From contig JH600021.1 of NCBI GenBank assembly GCA_000245075.1, positions 1 through 46,810 of the forward strand: a stretch of 46,810 nt of DNA, given 5' to 3'. The number at the start of each line of letters is the position of its first letter. The first letter of the stretch is position 1. Under the pieces are notes generated by a model. That model saw only the letters and a list, made by a program, of their open reading frames with translations, did no database searches and had not been told where the DNA came from. The stretch is from Acetobacteraceae bacterium AT-5844 (GTDB taxonomy: Bacteria > Pseudomonadota > Alphaproteobacteria > Acetobacterales > Acetobacteraceae). The position numbers and the translations under genes are program-made. Shown here piece after piece: positions 31,150-39,412 of the stretch.

Positions 31150-32511
31150 TCACCGGCAGTTCGCAAGGGCGGGGCGATCACCGCCACCGCGGGCCAACCA
31201 AGCCAGCAGCGCGAGGCCGCCCGCCGCCGAGAGGACGGAGGCGCCCAGGATGCCCAGCTTGGCGGCGTCGAGCAGCGCGCCTTGGAACGCCAGGCCGGCG
31301 ATGAACAGCGCCATGGTGAAGCCGATGCCGGCGAGCATGCCGCCCCCGGCCAGCGCGCCCCAGCCGAGCTCCGCCGGCCGCGCCGCCAGACCAGAACGTA
31401 CCGCCAACCAGGCGAAGCCCACGACACCGATCGGCTTGCCGAGCACGAAGCCCACCACCACGGCCAGGACGACGGGGTCCGCGAGCGTCTCGAGGGAGAG
31501 CGGCGCCCCGGCGTTGGCCAGGGCGAAGAGTGGCATGACGCCGAAGGCAACCCAGGGGTGCAGCGCGGCCTCGAGCCGCTCAACCGGGGACAGCGCCTCC
31601 CGTGATGCCTTCCCGGCCGAGCGCAGCGCCCGGCGATCCTCGGCGTCGCCACTCCAGCGGTCGCCGCCGCCCGGCGGATGAGCGAGGACCCGCCCCAGAA
31701 TGGCGCGCAGGCGCCGGTCGCTTACCCAGCCGCGAGCCGGCGTCAGCAGCCCGAGCGCCACGCCAGTGACGGTGGGGTGAAGCCCTGAGGCATCGATAGC
31801 GAGCCAGATCAGGATGCCGGCGAGCACATAGACGAGGACACTCCGCACGCCGAGCAGCGCCATACCGCGAACCGCGGCAAGCCCGACGCCGCCGGCCGCG
31901 AGCGCGGCCCAGTCGAGCCTGCCGCTGTAGCCGATCGCAACGACCAAGATGGCGCCGAGGTCATCCACCACCGCAAGCGAGAGCAGGAAGACGCGCAGGC
32001 CCTGCGGGGCGCGCCGCCCCAGGAGCGCCAGACAGCCGATGACGAAGGCGGTGTCCGTCGCCATCACCATGCCCCAGCCGCGCTCGCCAGGCTGACCCAG
32101 CTGCAGCGCGAGGTAGAACGCCGCGGGCACCAGCATGCCGCCCAGCGCAGCCGCAACGGAGAGCGCGGCAACGCGCGGGTTCCTGAGCTCGCCCAGAACC
32201 AGCTCGCGCTTGAGCTCCAGCGCGACAACGAAGAAGAACAGCGCCATCAGGCCGTCATTGATCCAGTCCCTCGTCGGGTGGACGAGCGCCAGCGGGCCGA
32301 ACTGGGCGCCGATGGGCGTCTCCCAGACAGCAAGGAAGCTGCTAGCCAAAGGCGAGTTGGAGAGCATCAGCGCCGCAGCGGTAGCCAGAAGAAGAACTAG
32401 GCCGCCGGCGGTCTCGATGCGCAGGAACCGTGCCAGCGGCTCGGTGACACGGTCGATGGGCTCCCTGGGTAACCGGCTGAGCCGCGGCTCGTCCTTCTGA
32501 TCTCCACGCAT
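31150..32511 (-). CDS. nhaA: Na+/H+ antiporter NhaA
   Basis: A 453-residue antiporter with about 12 transmembrane helices. The family signatures are present: NDGLMALFFFVVALELKREL, the ATDTAF aspartate (Asp153) and the ion-binding pair Asp183-Asp184 in LAVVDDLGAILVVAIGY. It exchanges sodium for protons across the inner membrane. It is longer than E. coli NhaA (388), mainly because of a hydrophilic cytoplasmic insert around HPPGGGDRWSGDAEDRRALR. The start at 32511 (MRGDQKDEPR) is chosen because the upstream open frame is low-quality; the ribosome-binding site there is weak, so a slightly earlier GTG is possible. Confidence 0.93.
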   Translation of the reverse strand: MRGDQKDEPRLSRLPREPIDRVTEPLARFLRIETAGGLVLLLATAAALMLSNSPLASSFLAVWETPIGAQFGPLALVHPTRDWINDGLMALFFFVVALELKRELVLGELRNPRVAALSVAAALGGMLVPAAFYLALQLGQPGERGWGMVMATDTAFVIGCLALLGRRAPQGLRVFLLSLAVVDDLGAILVVAIGYSGRLDWAALAAGGVGLAAVRGMALLGVRSVLVYVLAGILIWLAIDASGLHPTVTGVALGLLTPARGWVSDRRLRAILGRVLAHPPGGGDRWSGDAEDRRALRSAGKASREALSPVERLEAALHPWVAFGVMPLFALANAGAPLSLETLADPVVLAVVVGFVLGKPIGVVGFAWLAVRSGLAARPAELGWGALAGGGMLAGIGFTMALFIAGLAFQGALLDAAKLGILGASVLSAAGGLALLAWLARGGGDRPALANCR

Positions 32512-32629
32512 CCCTGCCGCCCCCGATGATGCCCCCTGTGATATGGTGACGCCATCGGACCGCCGCAGCGCGCGGGCGGCAGGCGCGGATTTTCCAAGGT
32601 GAGCGTGTCGTGGACCGGCGCGGGCATGT

Positions 32630-33238
32630 ATGCTCTGGCCAGAGATGTTGGCGCGCAGACCCACTTCCGCAGTGCTGGACGAACTGCTCGGCGAGGCGCC
32701 GACTGCGCAGGTAACGCTGGATTGGCTGATGGCGAGGTTGGGCGACCGTTCCTTCGGTCTCGTCTTGTTGCTCCTGGCGCTCCTCGGCCTGCTCCCTGGG
32801 GTGTCCGCGGTCGTTGGCGTGCTGCTCATGGTGGTCGCGGTTCAGATGATCCTGGCGCGCCCGGGCCCCGTGTTCCCTCGCCGCATCGCGGCCCGACGCT
32901 TCGAGGCATGGCGGCTGGCCCGAATGGCCCGTTGGATCGTGCCGGCGCTGCGATGGCTGGAGCGGTTTATCCGCCCGCGCTGGACTACGCCCTTCGAGGC
33001 GACGAAACGCGTGGTCGGCGCCGTCGTCTTGCTGCTGGGTGGTGCCCTCCTCGCCCCGGTGCCGCTGAGCAATGTCCCGCCGGCCTTGGCCATCACCCTG
33101 ATCGCCTTCGCCTACCTGGAGGAGGATGGGATCCTGCTCTGTGCCGGGCTGGCGGCAGGCCTCGCCATGCTCGCGGCCGCCGCGGCCATCGCGTGGGAGA
33201 CGCTCAGCATGACCGGCTGGGTGCCGAGTATGCGGTAG
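32630..33238 (+). CDS. ExoD family exopolysaccharide-synthesis-associated protein
   Basis: A 202-residue membrane protein with the ExoD layout. A soluble N-terminal helix pair (TSAVLDELLGEAPTAQVTLD) is followed by LMARLGDRSFGLVLLLLALLGLLPGVSAV, and RRFEAWRLARMARWIVPALRWLERFIRPRW sits in the cytoplasmic loop. Two to three hydrophobic segments come at the end. ExoD affects exopolysaccharide production in Sinorhizobium meliloti; the mechanism is unclear. It is divergent from nhaA. The start may be ATG 32630 or ATG 32645 (MLARRPTSAV); neither has a clear ribosome-binding site. Confidence 0.85.
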   Translation: MLWPEMLARRPTSAVLDELLGEAPTAQVTLDWLMARLGDRSFGLVLLLLALLGLLPGVSAVVGVLLMVVAVQMILARPGPVFPRRIAARRFEAWRLARMARWIVPALRWLERFIRPRWTTPFEATKRVVGAVVLLLGGALLAPVPLSNVPPALAITLIAFAYLEEDGILLCAGLAAGLAMLAAAAAIAWETLSMTGWVPSMR

Positions 33239-33328
33239 GCGCTCGCCCGGAGGTCCATCCGGAGCCGAATGTTTTAGGGCCCTCGACTGGTGTTGCCGGG
33301 GACTTGCTACCAGAAAAGGAGCCGCAGC

Positions 33329-33379
33329 GTGACCATTATCGTCTCCGTGAAGATCAACGACGGCATCGTCACGGCGGCC
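33329..33379 (+). pseudogene. 5' remnant of an Ntn-hydrolase-like (proteasome-like) gene
   Basis: A good ribosome-binding site (AAAGGAG) precedes GTG 33329, and the first 17 codons read VTIIVSVKINDGIVTAA, the recognisable N-terminus of a bacterial Ntn-hydrolase-like family. The expected A-D-S-A segment is then replaced (AARCAV...) and the frame becomes incoherent. It is a truncated gene start. The matching 3' portion appears to be at 41257-41856 on the other strand. Confidence 0.6.
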
Positions 33380-33513
33380 CGATGCGCGGTCTTGCCGTCG
33401 TCTCCGCCTGGCGGAGTTGCCACGCGCCCTGGCTTGGGCAGAGACGTGCGTTCAGCCCGAGGTCCAGCCAGTCGGTGCTATCGCTCTGCGCCGCCCCGCC
33501 GGGCTCGGGATGC

Positions 33514-34800
33514 TCACGAGGCGGCGGCGCCCTGTGAATGCTCCAGGAAGAAGCGAAGCATCTGGCGTGAGGCATCGGGCCCGCGTGGGTCGGTGTAGGA
33601 ACCGGCGGGGCTGCCGCCGGACCAGGCGTGGCCGCCGCCGTGGATGAGCCAGTGCTCGAGCATAATCAGCCCCGCCGCATTGATGTGCACGGAGCGGCTG
33701 TACGCGTGCCCGCCCACCACCTGGCCGCGCTGGGTCTCTGTCCGGAGCCCGCTGGCCGCAGCGGCGCCTGACTGCCTGATGACTTGGTCGCCATTGCGGG
33801 GGTGCACCGTGGTGTCCCGATCGGCGTGGAAAACAATAGTCGGGATCACCCGCGGCGCATGAGGGGTCCGGAGAGGCGTGGCGACCGCGCCCTGCCGCAT
33901 GGCGGCAAAGGCGGAGGGGAGGTCGCGGGCCGCACCGCAGGCCAAGCCAGAATGCACCCCGACCGCGGCGTAGAGATCGGGATAGACCTGCCCCATGATG
34001 GCGGCGGCCGCCCCGCCAGCCGACAGCCCGGCGACGTAGACCCGCTGCGGATCGACTGCGTGCTCGCGCATGACCTGCCGGGTCATGCCCGCGATCAGCG
34101 ACGGCTCTCCCTGGTCGCGCTGTTGGTCGCCCGGGCTGAACCAGTTCCAGCACTTCTGGGCGTTGGCGGAACTCGGCTGCGCCGGATAGAGGATGAGCAT
34201 GCCGTGTTCCTCAGCAAGCACGTTCATGCGTGTCCCGGCAGCGAAATCGTCGGGCGATTGGGTGCAGCCGTGCAGCATGACGACCAGCGGCACTGATCCG
34301 CCGCGATAGGTGCTGGGGATGTAGAGCTTGTAGGCGCGGCTCCCGGCTTCGGCGCCGAAGGACCCCGCCACAAACCGCGCCCCCTCGGGCATCGGCTCGG
34401 ACGTAATTGCCGGCACGTGCCGTACCAACCCATCCAGCCCCTGCCGCAGGTTGCCCTGGTTCACCTGATCAAGGAAGCCGCGCAGTGCCTCCGGCATCTG
34501 CGGCAGGGCGGTCTTGCCCGTGCCAGCAGCCGACCATGGGCCGCCAGCCTTCCTGCGTGCTACGGCGGCAGCTGCGGCCGGCGCAGGATCCGACGCCTCA
34601 CCGGTCTTAGGGTTTACATCGATGATGTGCGGCAACCGTGTGGTCGAGGTGCCGAGGGTGCCATGTGGCGTAGCCGCTGCAGGATCAGCCGTCGCATCGC
34701 CCTGCAAAAGACGCCGCAGCAGTGCAGAAGCTTCGGCGAGCCGGCCTTCGCGGGTGAGGCGGGTTGCCTCAAGCATGTCCTTTCGGAGCATCGCGTTCAT
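33514..34800 (-). CDS. PHB depolymerase family esterase
   Basis: A 428-residue alpha/beta-hydrolase of the extracellular PHB depolymerase / feruloyl-esterase-like group. The catalytic domain (about residues 150-425) has the oxyanion HGCTQSPDDFAAGT motif, nucleophile Ser260 in VAGLSAGGAAAAIMG, FHADRDTTVHPRNG for the acid, and GGGHAWSGG for the His. The N-terminal 140 residues are helical and Ala/Pro-rich with no Sec signal peptide, so it may act inside the cell on polyhydroxyalkanoate or another polyester, or be exported otherwise. The start is ATG 34800; a TTG five codons earlier is also open. It lies 150 bp downstream of an RHH regulator on the same strand. Confidence 0.9.
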   Translation of the reverse strand: MNAMLRKDMLEATRLTREGRLAEASALLRRLLQGDATADPAAATPHGTLGTSTTRLPHIIDVNPKTGEASDPAPAAAAAVARRKAGGPWSAAGTGKTALPQMPEALRGFLDQVNQGNLRQGLDGLVRHVPAITSEPMPEGARFVAGSFGAEAGSRAYKLYIPSTYRGGSVPLVVMLHGCTQSPDDFAAGTRMNVLAEEHGMLILYPAQPSSANAQKCWNWFSPGDQQRDQGEPSLIAGMTRQVMREHAVDPQRVYVAGLSAGGAAAAIMGQVYPDLYAAVGVHSGLACGAARDLPSAFAAMRQGAVATPLRTPHAPRVIPTIVFHADRDTTVHPRNGDQVIRQSGAAAASGLRTETQRGQVVGGHAYSRSVHINAAGLIMLEHWLIHGGGHAWSGGSPAGSYTDPRGPDASRQMLRFFLEHSQGAAAS

Positions 34801-34950
34801 GTCTGGTGCTTTCAAGGCGCGGAGACAGGCCAGCCGTCCTTGCAGGGGGCTCGCTCTACAATCCGTCGCAGAATGTCAATGATGGATACTGTCGGTGGCC
34901 GACCGCGATCCGGGGCGGCGGTCAGCGACGTGTAGCGCGTCCGGGGATGA

Positions 34951-35373
34951 TCAGCGGGTGCGGTCCGCCAGGGCGGCCTTTATCGCGGCACTGCACTGAA
35001 GCGCTCCTAGGACGGAGACTGAGGCAATCGTCGCTCGGGCCAGTTCAGGCGTGACATCCGCCGCGATGCTGGCAAGGCCCAGCACGCGGATATGGAGCGT
35101 CTGCCCAGCCGCCTGCGCCGCCTCGAGGTCCTCGCGGCTGTAGTGCCGCAAGCCGAGGTCCAGGCTTTTCCGTGCGACCGACTGCTTGGCCGCGTCGGCG
35201 TGCCGCTCGATCTGGTTTCGGATGGCGGTGCGGATGAAGTCGGTACGGTTGGAGTAGAAGCCGTCCTGCACCAGTAGATCGATATGGCCGAGGTCGACGT
35301 AGCCGAGATTGATAGTGATCTTTTCTGTGTCGCTGCCCGCCTTGGGCCGCAACTCGTGGACATTGCCCGCCAT
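34951..35373 (-). CDS. CopG-like ribbon-helix-helix transcriptional regulator
   Basis: A 140-residue protein. Residues about 17-55 (EKITINLGYVDLGHIDLLVQ then FYSNRTDFIRTAIRNQIERH) form a ribbon-helix-helix DNA-binding domain with the beta strand and NRTDFIRTAIR helix typical of CopG/NikR-like repressors. A C-terminal domain of about 80 residues (YSREDLEAAQAAGQTLHIRV, ELARATIASVSVLGALQCSA) may dimerise or bind a ligand. A perfect inverted repeat 17 bp upstream of its start is its probable autoregulatory site. The esterase gene follows on the same strand and is the most likely second target. Confidence 0.82.
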   Translation of the reverse strand: MAGNVHELRPKAGSDTEKITINLGYVDLGHIDLLVQDGFYSNRTDFIRTAIRNQIERHADAAKQSVARKSLDLGLRHYSREDLEAAQAAGQTLHIRVLGLASIAADVTPELARATIASVSVLGALQCSAAIKAALADRTR

Positions 35374-35389
35374 CTCTTCACCATCCTTA

Positions 35390-35409
35390 TACCATCTGAC
35401 TGGATGGTA
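35390..35409. promoter_or_regulatory. operator-like inverted repeat of the RHH regulator
   Basis: TACCATC-TGACTG-GATGGTA has perfect 7-bp arms with a 6-bp spacer, 17-36 bp upstream of the regulator start. A further ACCATC half-site lies at 35380-35385. Short repeated half-sites are typical of RHH operators. Confidence 0.65.
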
Positions 35410-35709
35410 AATGGGGTACTGGGCTGCGTATTCAAGCGGCGCTAGGAGGCGGTGTCCTGCTTCCCCGGGATGACGAAGCGGCAGCGCTGCGGAAGCCTCC
35501 CTTTCTGGCCTCTGTGCCGCGAGAGGTCCATGCCGGCAGCATCACAATGGGCATCGCGCTATGCGGCGCTTCGTCACTACAGAGAGCGTGGCCGGGCTGA
35601 GTTCGAAGGGCGCCGTGGGTGAGATGTTTCGCGCTCCCCCGAGCCGTGTTGTTGCTCCAAGCCGTCGCGTCGAGTTCGATGAAGCGGGTGGGTAGCGGGC
35701 ATAGAGCCG
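35410..35709. other. 300-bp stretch, no intact gene
   Basis: I see no coherent frame. On the minus strand the sequence after the dnaE2 nonsense codon (RLYARYPPA...) quickly loses resemblance to DnaE2, so its right edge is decayed dnaE2 and the rest is unassigned. Confidence 0.4.
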
Positions 35710-36398
35710 CTACATCTCCGGCAGCGGCTTGAGGCAGCGCTCGCCGTTCGGCTCGGCTTCGAGGCCGAGATTGTCGATGGTGGCGGTGCGCCGGATGCAG
35801 GTCAGCACGTCGGCCGGGCGGCGCCGGTCGGGGTCATGGTAGCGCGGGTCGGTCGTGGCCATCAGGCTCACCCCTGCCCCATCGCCGCCAGACGGTCGAT
35901 GCGCTGTCCGTCGTCACGGAAGATGGAGGAGGCAGCGAGAAACAGCGGCAGCGCCAACCGGTCGCGCAGGACGGCCGCGTCCCGGGCCAGTTGCTCGGCG
36001 AAGGCGGCCTCCGGCTCCATTGGCGGGACGGCCGCCATCAGCCAGCCCTCCGCAGCGGCACGCATCTGCTCCTGGGTAATCGGCCCCTCGCCTTTCGGCG
36101 CCGCCATCCGCGCCTCGGACAGCAGGCGCGTCAGACGCCCATAGGCGGCACGGTCGCTGGGCCAGACCAGATACTCAGCACCGTCCAGCAGCTGCAGTCG
36201 CGCGCCCACGACAAACGGTAACCCGATCTCCTTGGCCGCCACATGCGCGCGCACGACCCCCGCCAGGCTGTTGCGGTCGCAGATCCCCAGCCCGGCAGGG
36301 CCATAGGCCTTGGCGGTCGCGACCAGTTCATGCGGCGACGAGGCGCCGTGCAGCAGGGAAAAGTGGGAGCGCGCGCCGAGTTCCGCGAAGGCTCTCAC
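35710..36398 (-). pseudogene. dnaE2: decayed dnaE2 (error-prone DNA polymerase III alpha) N-terminal fragment
   Basis: Frame 1 (36398 to 35868) reads a DnaE2 PHP-domain start: FAELGARSHFSLLHGASSPH, GLGICDRNSLAGVVRAHVAA, DRAAYGRLTRLLSEA. Homology continues out of frame from 35862: MATTDPRYHDPDRRRPADVL, TCIRRTATID, ERCLKPLPEM, then an in-frame TAG at 35710-35712. A frameshift plus a nonsense codon within 230 residues, and loss of the remaining 800 or so residues, show a dead gene. The GTG start of the fragment overlaps the stop of another remnant upstream. Confidence 0.85.
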
Positions 36399-36502
36399 CC
36401 CCCAGCCCGGTGCAGTACGCGGTACTGCCCGCTAGCCTCCAGCAGTGCCACCATCTCCTTGAGCTGATTGAGGCTGGGTCCGGTCGCGACGTCATACGGC
36501 AT
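36395..36502 (-). pseudogene. 35-codon remnant, possibly the start of a 3'-5' exonuclease
   Basis: The ORF MPYDVATGPSLNQLKEMVAL, LEASGQYRVLHRAGG ends in TGA overlapping the dnaE2 remnant start (GTGA). The LEASGxYRVL segment resembles the N-terminus of DnaQ-like 3'-5' exonucleases found in some alphaproteobacteria. The rest of such a protein is missing. The assignment rests on a short match and is tentative. Confidence 0.35.
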
Positions 36503-36643
36503 CGTGCGTCCGTGCCCGCCGGTGCTGCCGCTGGCCAGTGGGTCAGAAGGCGAACAGCACACTCTCACATCTGCCTAGGTCTCGGTGAACGGCGGAAATT
36601 GGCCGAAAGCTGCCTGGCCGCTTCCGGATGTTTGTGGGCCTGA

Positions 36644-36666
36644 GCGGACATAGCCGCTATGTCCGC
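36644..36666. repeat. 10-bp perfect palindromic hairpin at the lysR 3' end
   Basis: GCGGACATAG-CCG-CTATGTCCGC is a perfect hairpin that contains the lysR stop codon. It may be the gene's terminator or part of a dispersed repeat; a related GCGGACA motif occurs near 40135-40145. Confidence 0.6.
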
Positions 36667-37706
36667 TTCGGAGGCGGCGGCTGCGACACCCACATGTCTG
36701 AGACGGGCGCTGAGCCACCACTACTGACCTCGGTCGATCGCGAATGTGGCACACCCGTCTCCGCATGCCCATCTACGTCAGCCAACAGCATTTCGCCTGG
36801 CCACTCGCCTTGTCCGACCCGCTCGATGACGATGTCCTTCAATGTCTCGCCCGCAAACTGCGCGGCACGTGCAACCGGCCGGTCGGAGGGGTACGACAAT
36901 GCTAAGCGGCGCGAGATCTCCGGGCCGACGATGGGTGCGGCTGTAAGTCGTCCTGCAACGACCTCGTCATGGAGCGCGGCGAGGGAGAGGATGGTATGGC
37001 CATGACCGTGCCGCACGAGGTCCTGCAATACGGCGTAGCTGTCGACCTCGCCAACAACGTTGAGGCTCGCGCCAATGCCATGCACGAAGCCTTCCAGGAT
37101 CACTCGTAGGCCCTGTCGCCTGCTCGGCAGCAGCAGGTCCCGCTGTGCGGCGTCTCGCAGCCCGACCGGCTGCGCCATAGTCAGGCCACTTCCGGGAGGC
37201 CCGATTAGGAACAGCCTCTCCTGCATCAGCCACTCGGAGCGGAGGAGACGGGTCGCCCGTGGATCGGACAAGACTGCCAGGTCCACCTCTCCACGCTGGA
37301 GGAGGTCGAGAAGGTCACCCGTGAAGGCGGTGACCAGCCGAACCATCACCTTAGGATGCTGTCTGCGGAACGCGGCCATCAGCGGCCGGGCGACTACATG
37401 GGCCACAGCCGGAGGGATGCCGATGGCAACCTGCCCGGCCAGTGTGGCGCCTGCGCTGGAGGCGGCTGCCCTTATGCCTTCCAGCCCCGTCATGACCAAC
37501 CGGGCGCTGCGCAGCACCTCGCGGCCAGCATCCGTAATGACCATGCCTCGCCCATGCCGGGTGAACAGAGGAATGCCGAGTTCCTGTTCTAGCAGGCGCA
37601 TCTGCCGACTAAGGGCTGACTGCGCGATGTGCAGCCGCGCAGCCGCCTTGCTCAGGCTGCCGAGCTCGGCAACCTGGATAAGGGTGCGGATCTGAGTAAG
37701 GTCCAT
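36657..37706 (-). CDS. LysR family transcriptional regulator (Nac/Cbl-like)
   Basis: A 349-residue LysR regulator. The N-terminal winged helix (residues 1-60, LIQVAELGSLSKAAARLHIA, QSALSRQMRLLEQELGIPLF) is followed by the linker helix and an effector-binding domain (about 92-300; GQVAIGIPPAVAHVVARPLM and VDLAVLSD). The last 35-40 residues (GHAETGVPHSRSTEVSS to PPPPKRT) go beyond the usual 305-residue length and run into a palindromic repeat that supplies the stop, so the C-terminus may be a read-through tail after loss of the native end. It is divergent from an MFS exporter with a LysR-type box between, so it probably controls that gene. Confidence 0.88.
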   Translation of the reverse strand: MDLTQIRTLIQVAELGSLSKAAARLHIAQSALSRQMRLLEQELGIPLFTRHGRGMVITDAGREVLRSARLVMTGLEGIRAAASSAGATLAGQVAIGIPPAVAHVVARPLMAAFRRQHPKVMVRLVTAFTGDLLDLLQRGEVDLAVLSDPRATRLLRSEWLMQERLFLIGPPGSGLTMAQPVGLRDAAQRDLLLPSRRQGLRVILEGFVHGIGASLNVVGEVDSYAVLQDLVRHGHGHTILSLAALHDEVVAGRLTAAPIVGPEISRRLALSYPSDRPVARAAQFAGETLKDIVIERVGQGEWPGEMLLADVDGHAETGVPHSRSTEVSSGGSAPVSDMWVSQPPPPKRT

Positions 37707-37726
37707 AGGAGCATTCTAATCTAGAG

Positions 37727-37745
37727 ATATCTGTTCGCTGCATAT
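37727..37745. promoter_or_regulatory. LysR-type box (ATAT-N11-ATAT)
   Basis: The element ATAT-N11-ATAT gives the T-N11-A palindrome characteristic of LysR-type recognition sites, 21-39 bp upstream of the lysR start and in the shared intergenic region with the MFS gene. It is a good candidate for autorepression and co-inducer-dependent activation. Confidence 0.5.
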
Positions 37746-37773
37746 TGCTTGAGCGTGCTAGCAGACAAGGCGT

Positions 37774-37792
37774 CATGTTGTTCGCCAACATG
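37774..37792. promoter_or_regulatory. perfect inverted repeat abutting the MFS gene ribosome-binding site
   Basis: CATGTTG-TTCGC-CAACATG has 7-bp perfect arms. The right arm ends at 37792, where the GAGG ribosome-binding site of the MFS gene begins (GTG start at 37803). It may be a second regulator site or an mRNA hairpin limiting translation. Confidence 0.5.
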
Positions 37793-37802
37793 AGGTTTCG
37801 CC

Positions 37803-39170
37803 GTGACCGCCGTAGCCCTCCCGTCCGCGATGCATAGTCGCGTGAGCCTCCCCGCCGTGTTGGCAGTGCTCGTGCCGGTGTCCCTGTCGACACTCGACAT
37901 CTCACTCACTAACACGGCTCTTCCAGCCATTGCGCAGGACCTTGGCGCCGCGAGCGCTACCTCTATCTGGGTGGTCAACGCCTACTACCTTGTAGTAGTC
38001 GCTGCCTTGCTGCCGCTTGCTGCGCTGGGCGAGATCTTTGGCCACCGACGCATCTTCATCGCCGGGCTCGTGGTGTTTATGGCTGGTTCGCTCGCCGCCG
38101 GGTTGGCTTCGTCGCTGCTCACGCTTGCGGCGGCGCGTGCCTTGCTGGCCATCGGCGCGGCTGCGATCTCGGCAGTGACTCCGGCCCTGATCCGTTTCAT
38201 CTACCCACCCCACCAACTGGGCCGCGGGCTTGGAATCTATGCGCTCGTTGTCGGGGTCGCCTTCACGACCGGGCCGACCATCGCCTCCGCCGTCCTGGCA
38301 GTCGCCAACTGGCCGTGGTTATTCCTAGCCAATGTGCCAGTCGGCTTCGTGGCTATGGGCCTGACGCTACGCAGCCTCCCGGCCACCGAGACCAACCTGC
38401 GCCCGTTCGACGGCCTGTCGGCCGTTCTCTGCGCTGCGCTCTTCGCCTTGCTCCTGTTGGGCCTCTCTGGCCTCGCGCACCGAGTGGGATGGCCATGGAT
38501 CCTGTCGGCATGGGCTGCTGCCTTCGCATGCGGCTACGCCCTGCTATGGCGTGAAGCCGGTCAGCCTGCACCAATCCTCGCCGTGGACCTGTTCCACCGC
38601 CCCATGTTTGCCATGTCATCGGCAACCTCAGTCTGCGCCTTCGCCGTGCAAGGGCTGGCCTTTGTGGTGCTGCCGTTCTGGCTGCACACCGTGCTGGGCT
38701 TCAGCCAGAGCCAGACGGGCCTTCTCATCACACCCTGGCCCGCCACCCTGGCGGTGATGGCTATCATTGCGGCGCCGCTGTCAGACCGCTACTCGCCCGG
38801 CCTGCTCGGGGGCGGAGGCCTGCTGATCCTGAGCGGCGGCCTCGCCAGCTTGGCCTTGATGCCCCTGCATCCGACGCCCATCGACATCATCTGGCGGATG
38901 GCGCTGTGTGGGGTAGGATTCGGCTTCTTTCAGGCGCCCAACATGAAGGCCATCATGGCCAGCGCCCCCCGGGAGCGTAGTGGCGGCGCCAGCGGAATTG
39001 TCGCGACGTCACGCCTCCTCGGCCAAGCGCTTGGCGCGGCTCTGGTTGCTCTGTGCCTTTCCGTATCTCCGGCGGAAGGTGCCAAGGTGGCGATATGGGT
39101 TGGCTGCTGCATCGCGGTCCTCGGCAGTCTGATGAGCCTTTCTCGCCTCCTTCCCGCCGTACGTGGCTGA
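37803..39170 (+). CDS. MFS transporter, DHA2/EmrB-QacA-like family
   Basis: A 455-residue multidrug-type exporter with about 13-14 hydrophobic segments. The first helix region has the DHA motif (VPVSLSTLDISLTNTALPAI), then SIWVVNAYYLVVVAALLPL and GEIFGHRRIFIAGLVVF with the loop-2/3 motif A. GAAAISAVTPALIRFIYP and AFTTGPTIASAVL carry the family's motif C region. It should export drugs or metabolites by proton antiport across the inner membrane. The start is GTG 37803 with GAGG 7 nt upstream. It is divergent from, and probably regulated by, the LysR protein. Confidence 0.9.
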   Translation: MTAVALPSAMHSRVSLPAVLAVLVPVSLSTLDISLTNTALPAIAQDLGAASATSIWVVNAYYLVVVAALLPLAALGEIFGHRRIFIAGLVVFMAGSLAAGLASSLLTLAAARALLAIGAAAISAVTPALIRFIYPPHQLGRGLGIYALVVGVAFTTGPTIASAVLAVANWPWLFLANVPVGFVAMGLTLRSLPATETNLRPFDGLSAVLCAALFALLLLGLSGLAHRVGWPWILSAWAAAFACGYALLWREAGQPAPILAVDLFHRPMFAMSSATSVCAFAVQGLAFVVLPFWLHTVLGFSQSQTGLLITPWPATLAVMAIIAAPLSDRYSPGLLGGGGLLILSGGLASLALMPLHPTPIDIIWRMALCGVGFGFFQAPNMKAIMASAPRERSGGASGIVATSRLLGQALGAALVALCLSVSPAEGAKVAIWVGCCIAVLGSLMSLSRLLPAVRG

Positions 39171-39412
39171 GCCTAGTTGTCTATGACTTTGCTCTGTATG
39201 CCCGGCTTCATAACCGCCGCGATCTCCGGCACGACGCCATCGATGAGCTACAGATGCTCGAGCCCTTCTGCACACCGACCTTCAGCCAGAATGCATCGAT
39301 CCAGCCATAGCTCGGTGAGCGCCGGTCGGCACCCTCTTGATGGCCGGCCAGGTCTCACGCGAGATAAATCGGCGCGTCAGAACCTTCAATCCATAACAAA
39401 CAAGGCTATGCC
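39171..39412. other. gene-free gap with possible coding remnant
   Basis: The 242-bp gap between the MFS and LysE genes has no intact gene. On the minus strand at about 39178-39245 a coherent end, IDGVVPEIAAVMKPGIQSKV, reads to a stop and may be the tail of a lost gene; the family is not recognised. Confidence 0.3.
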
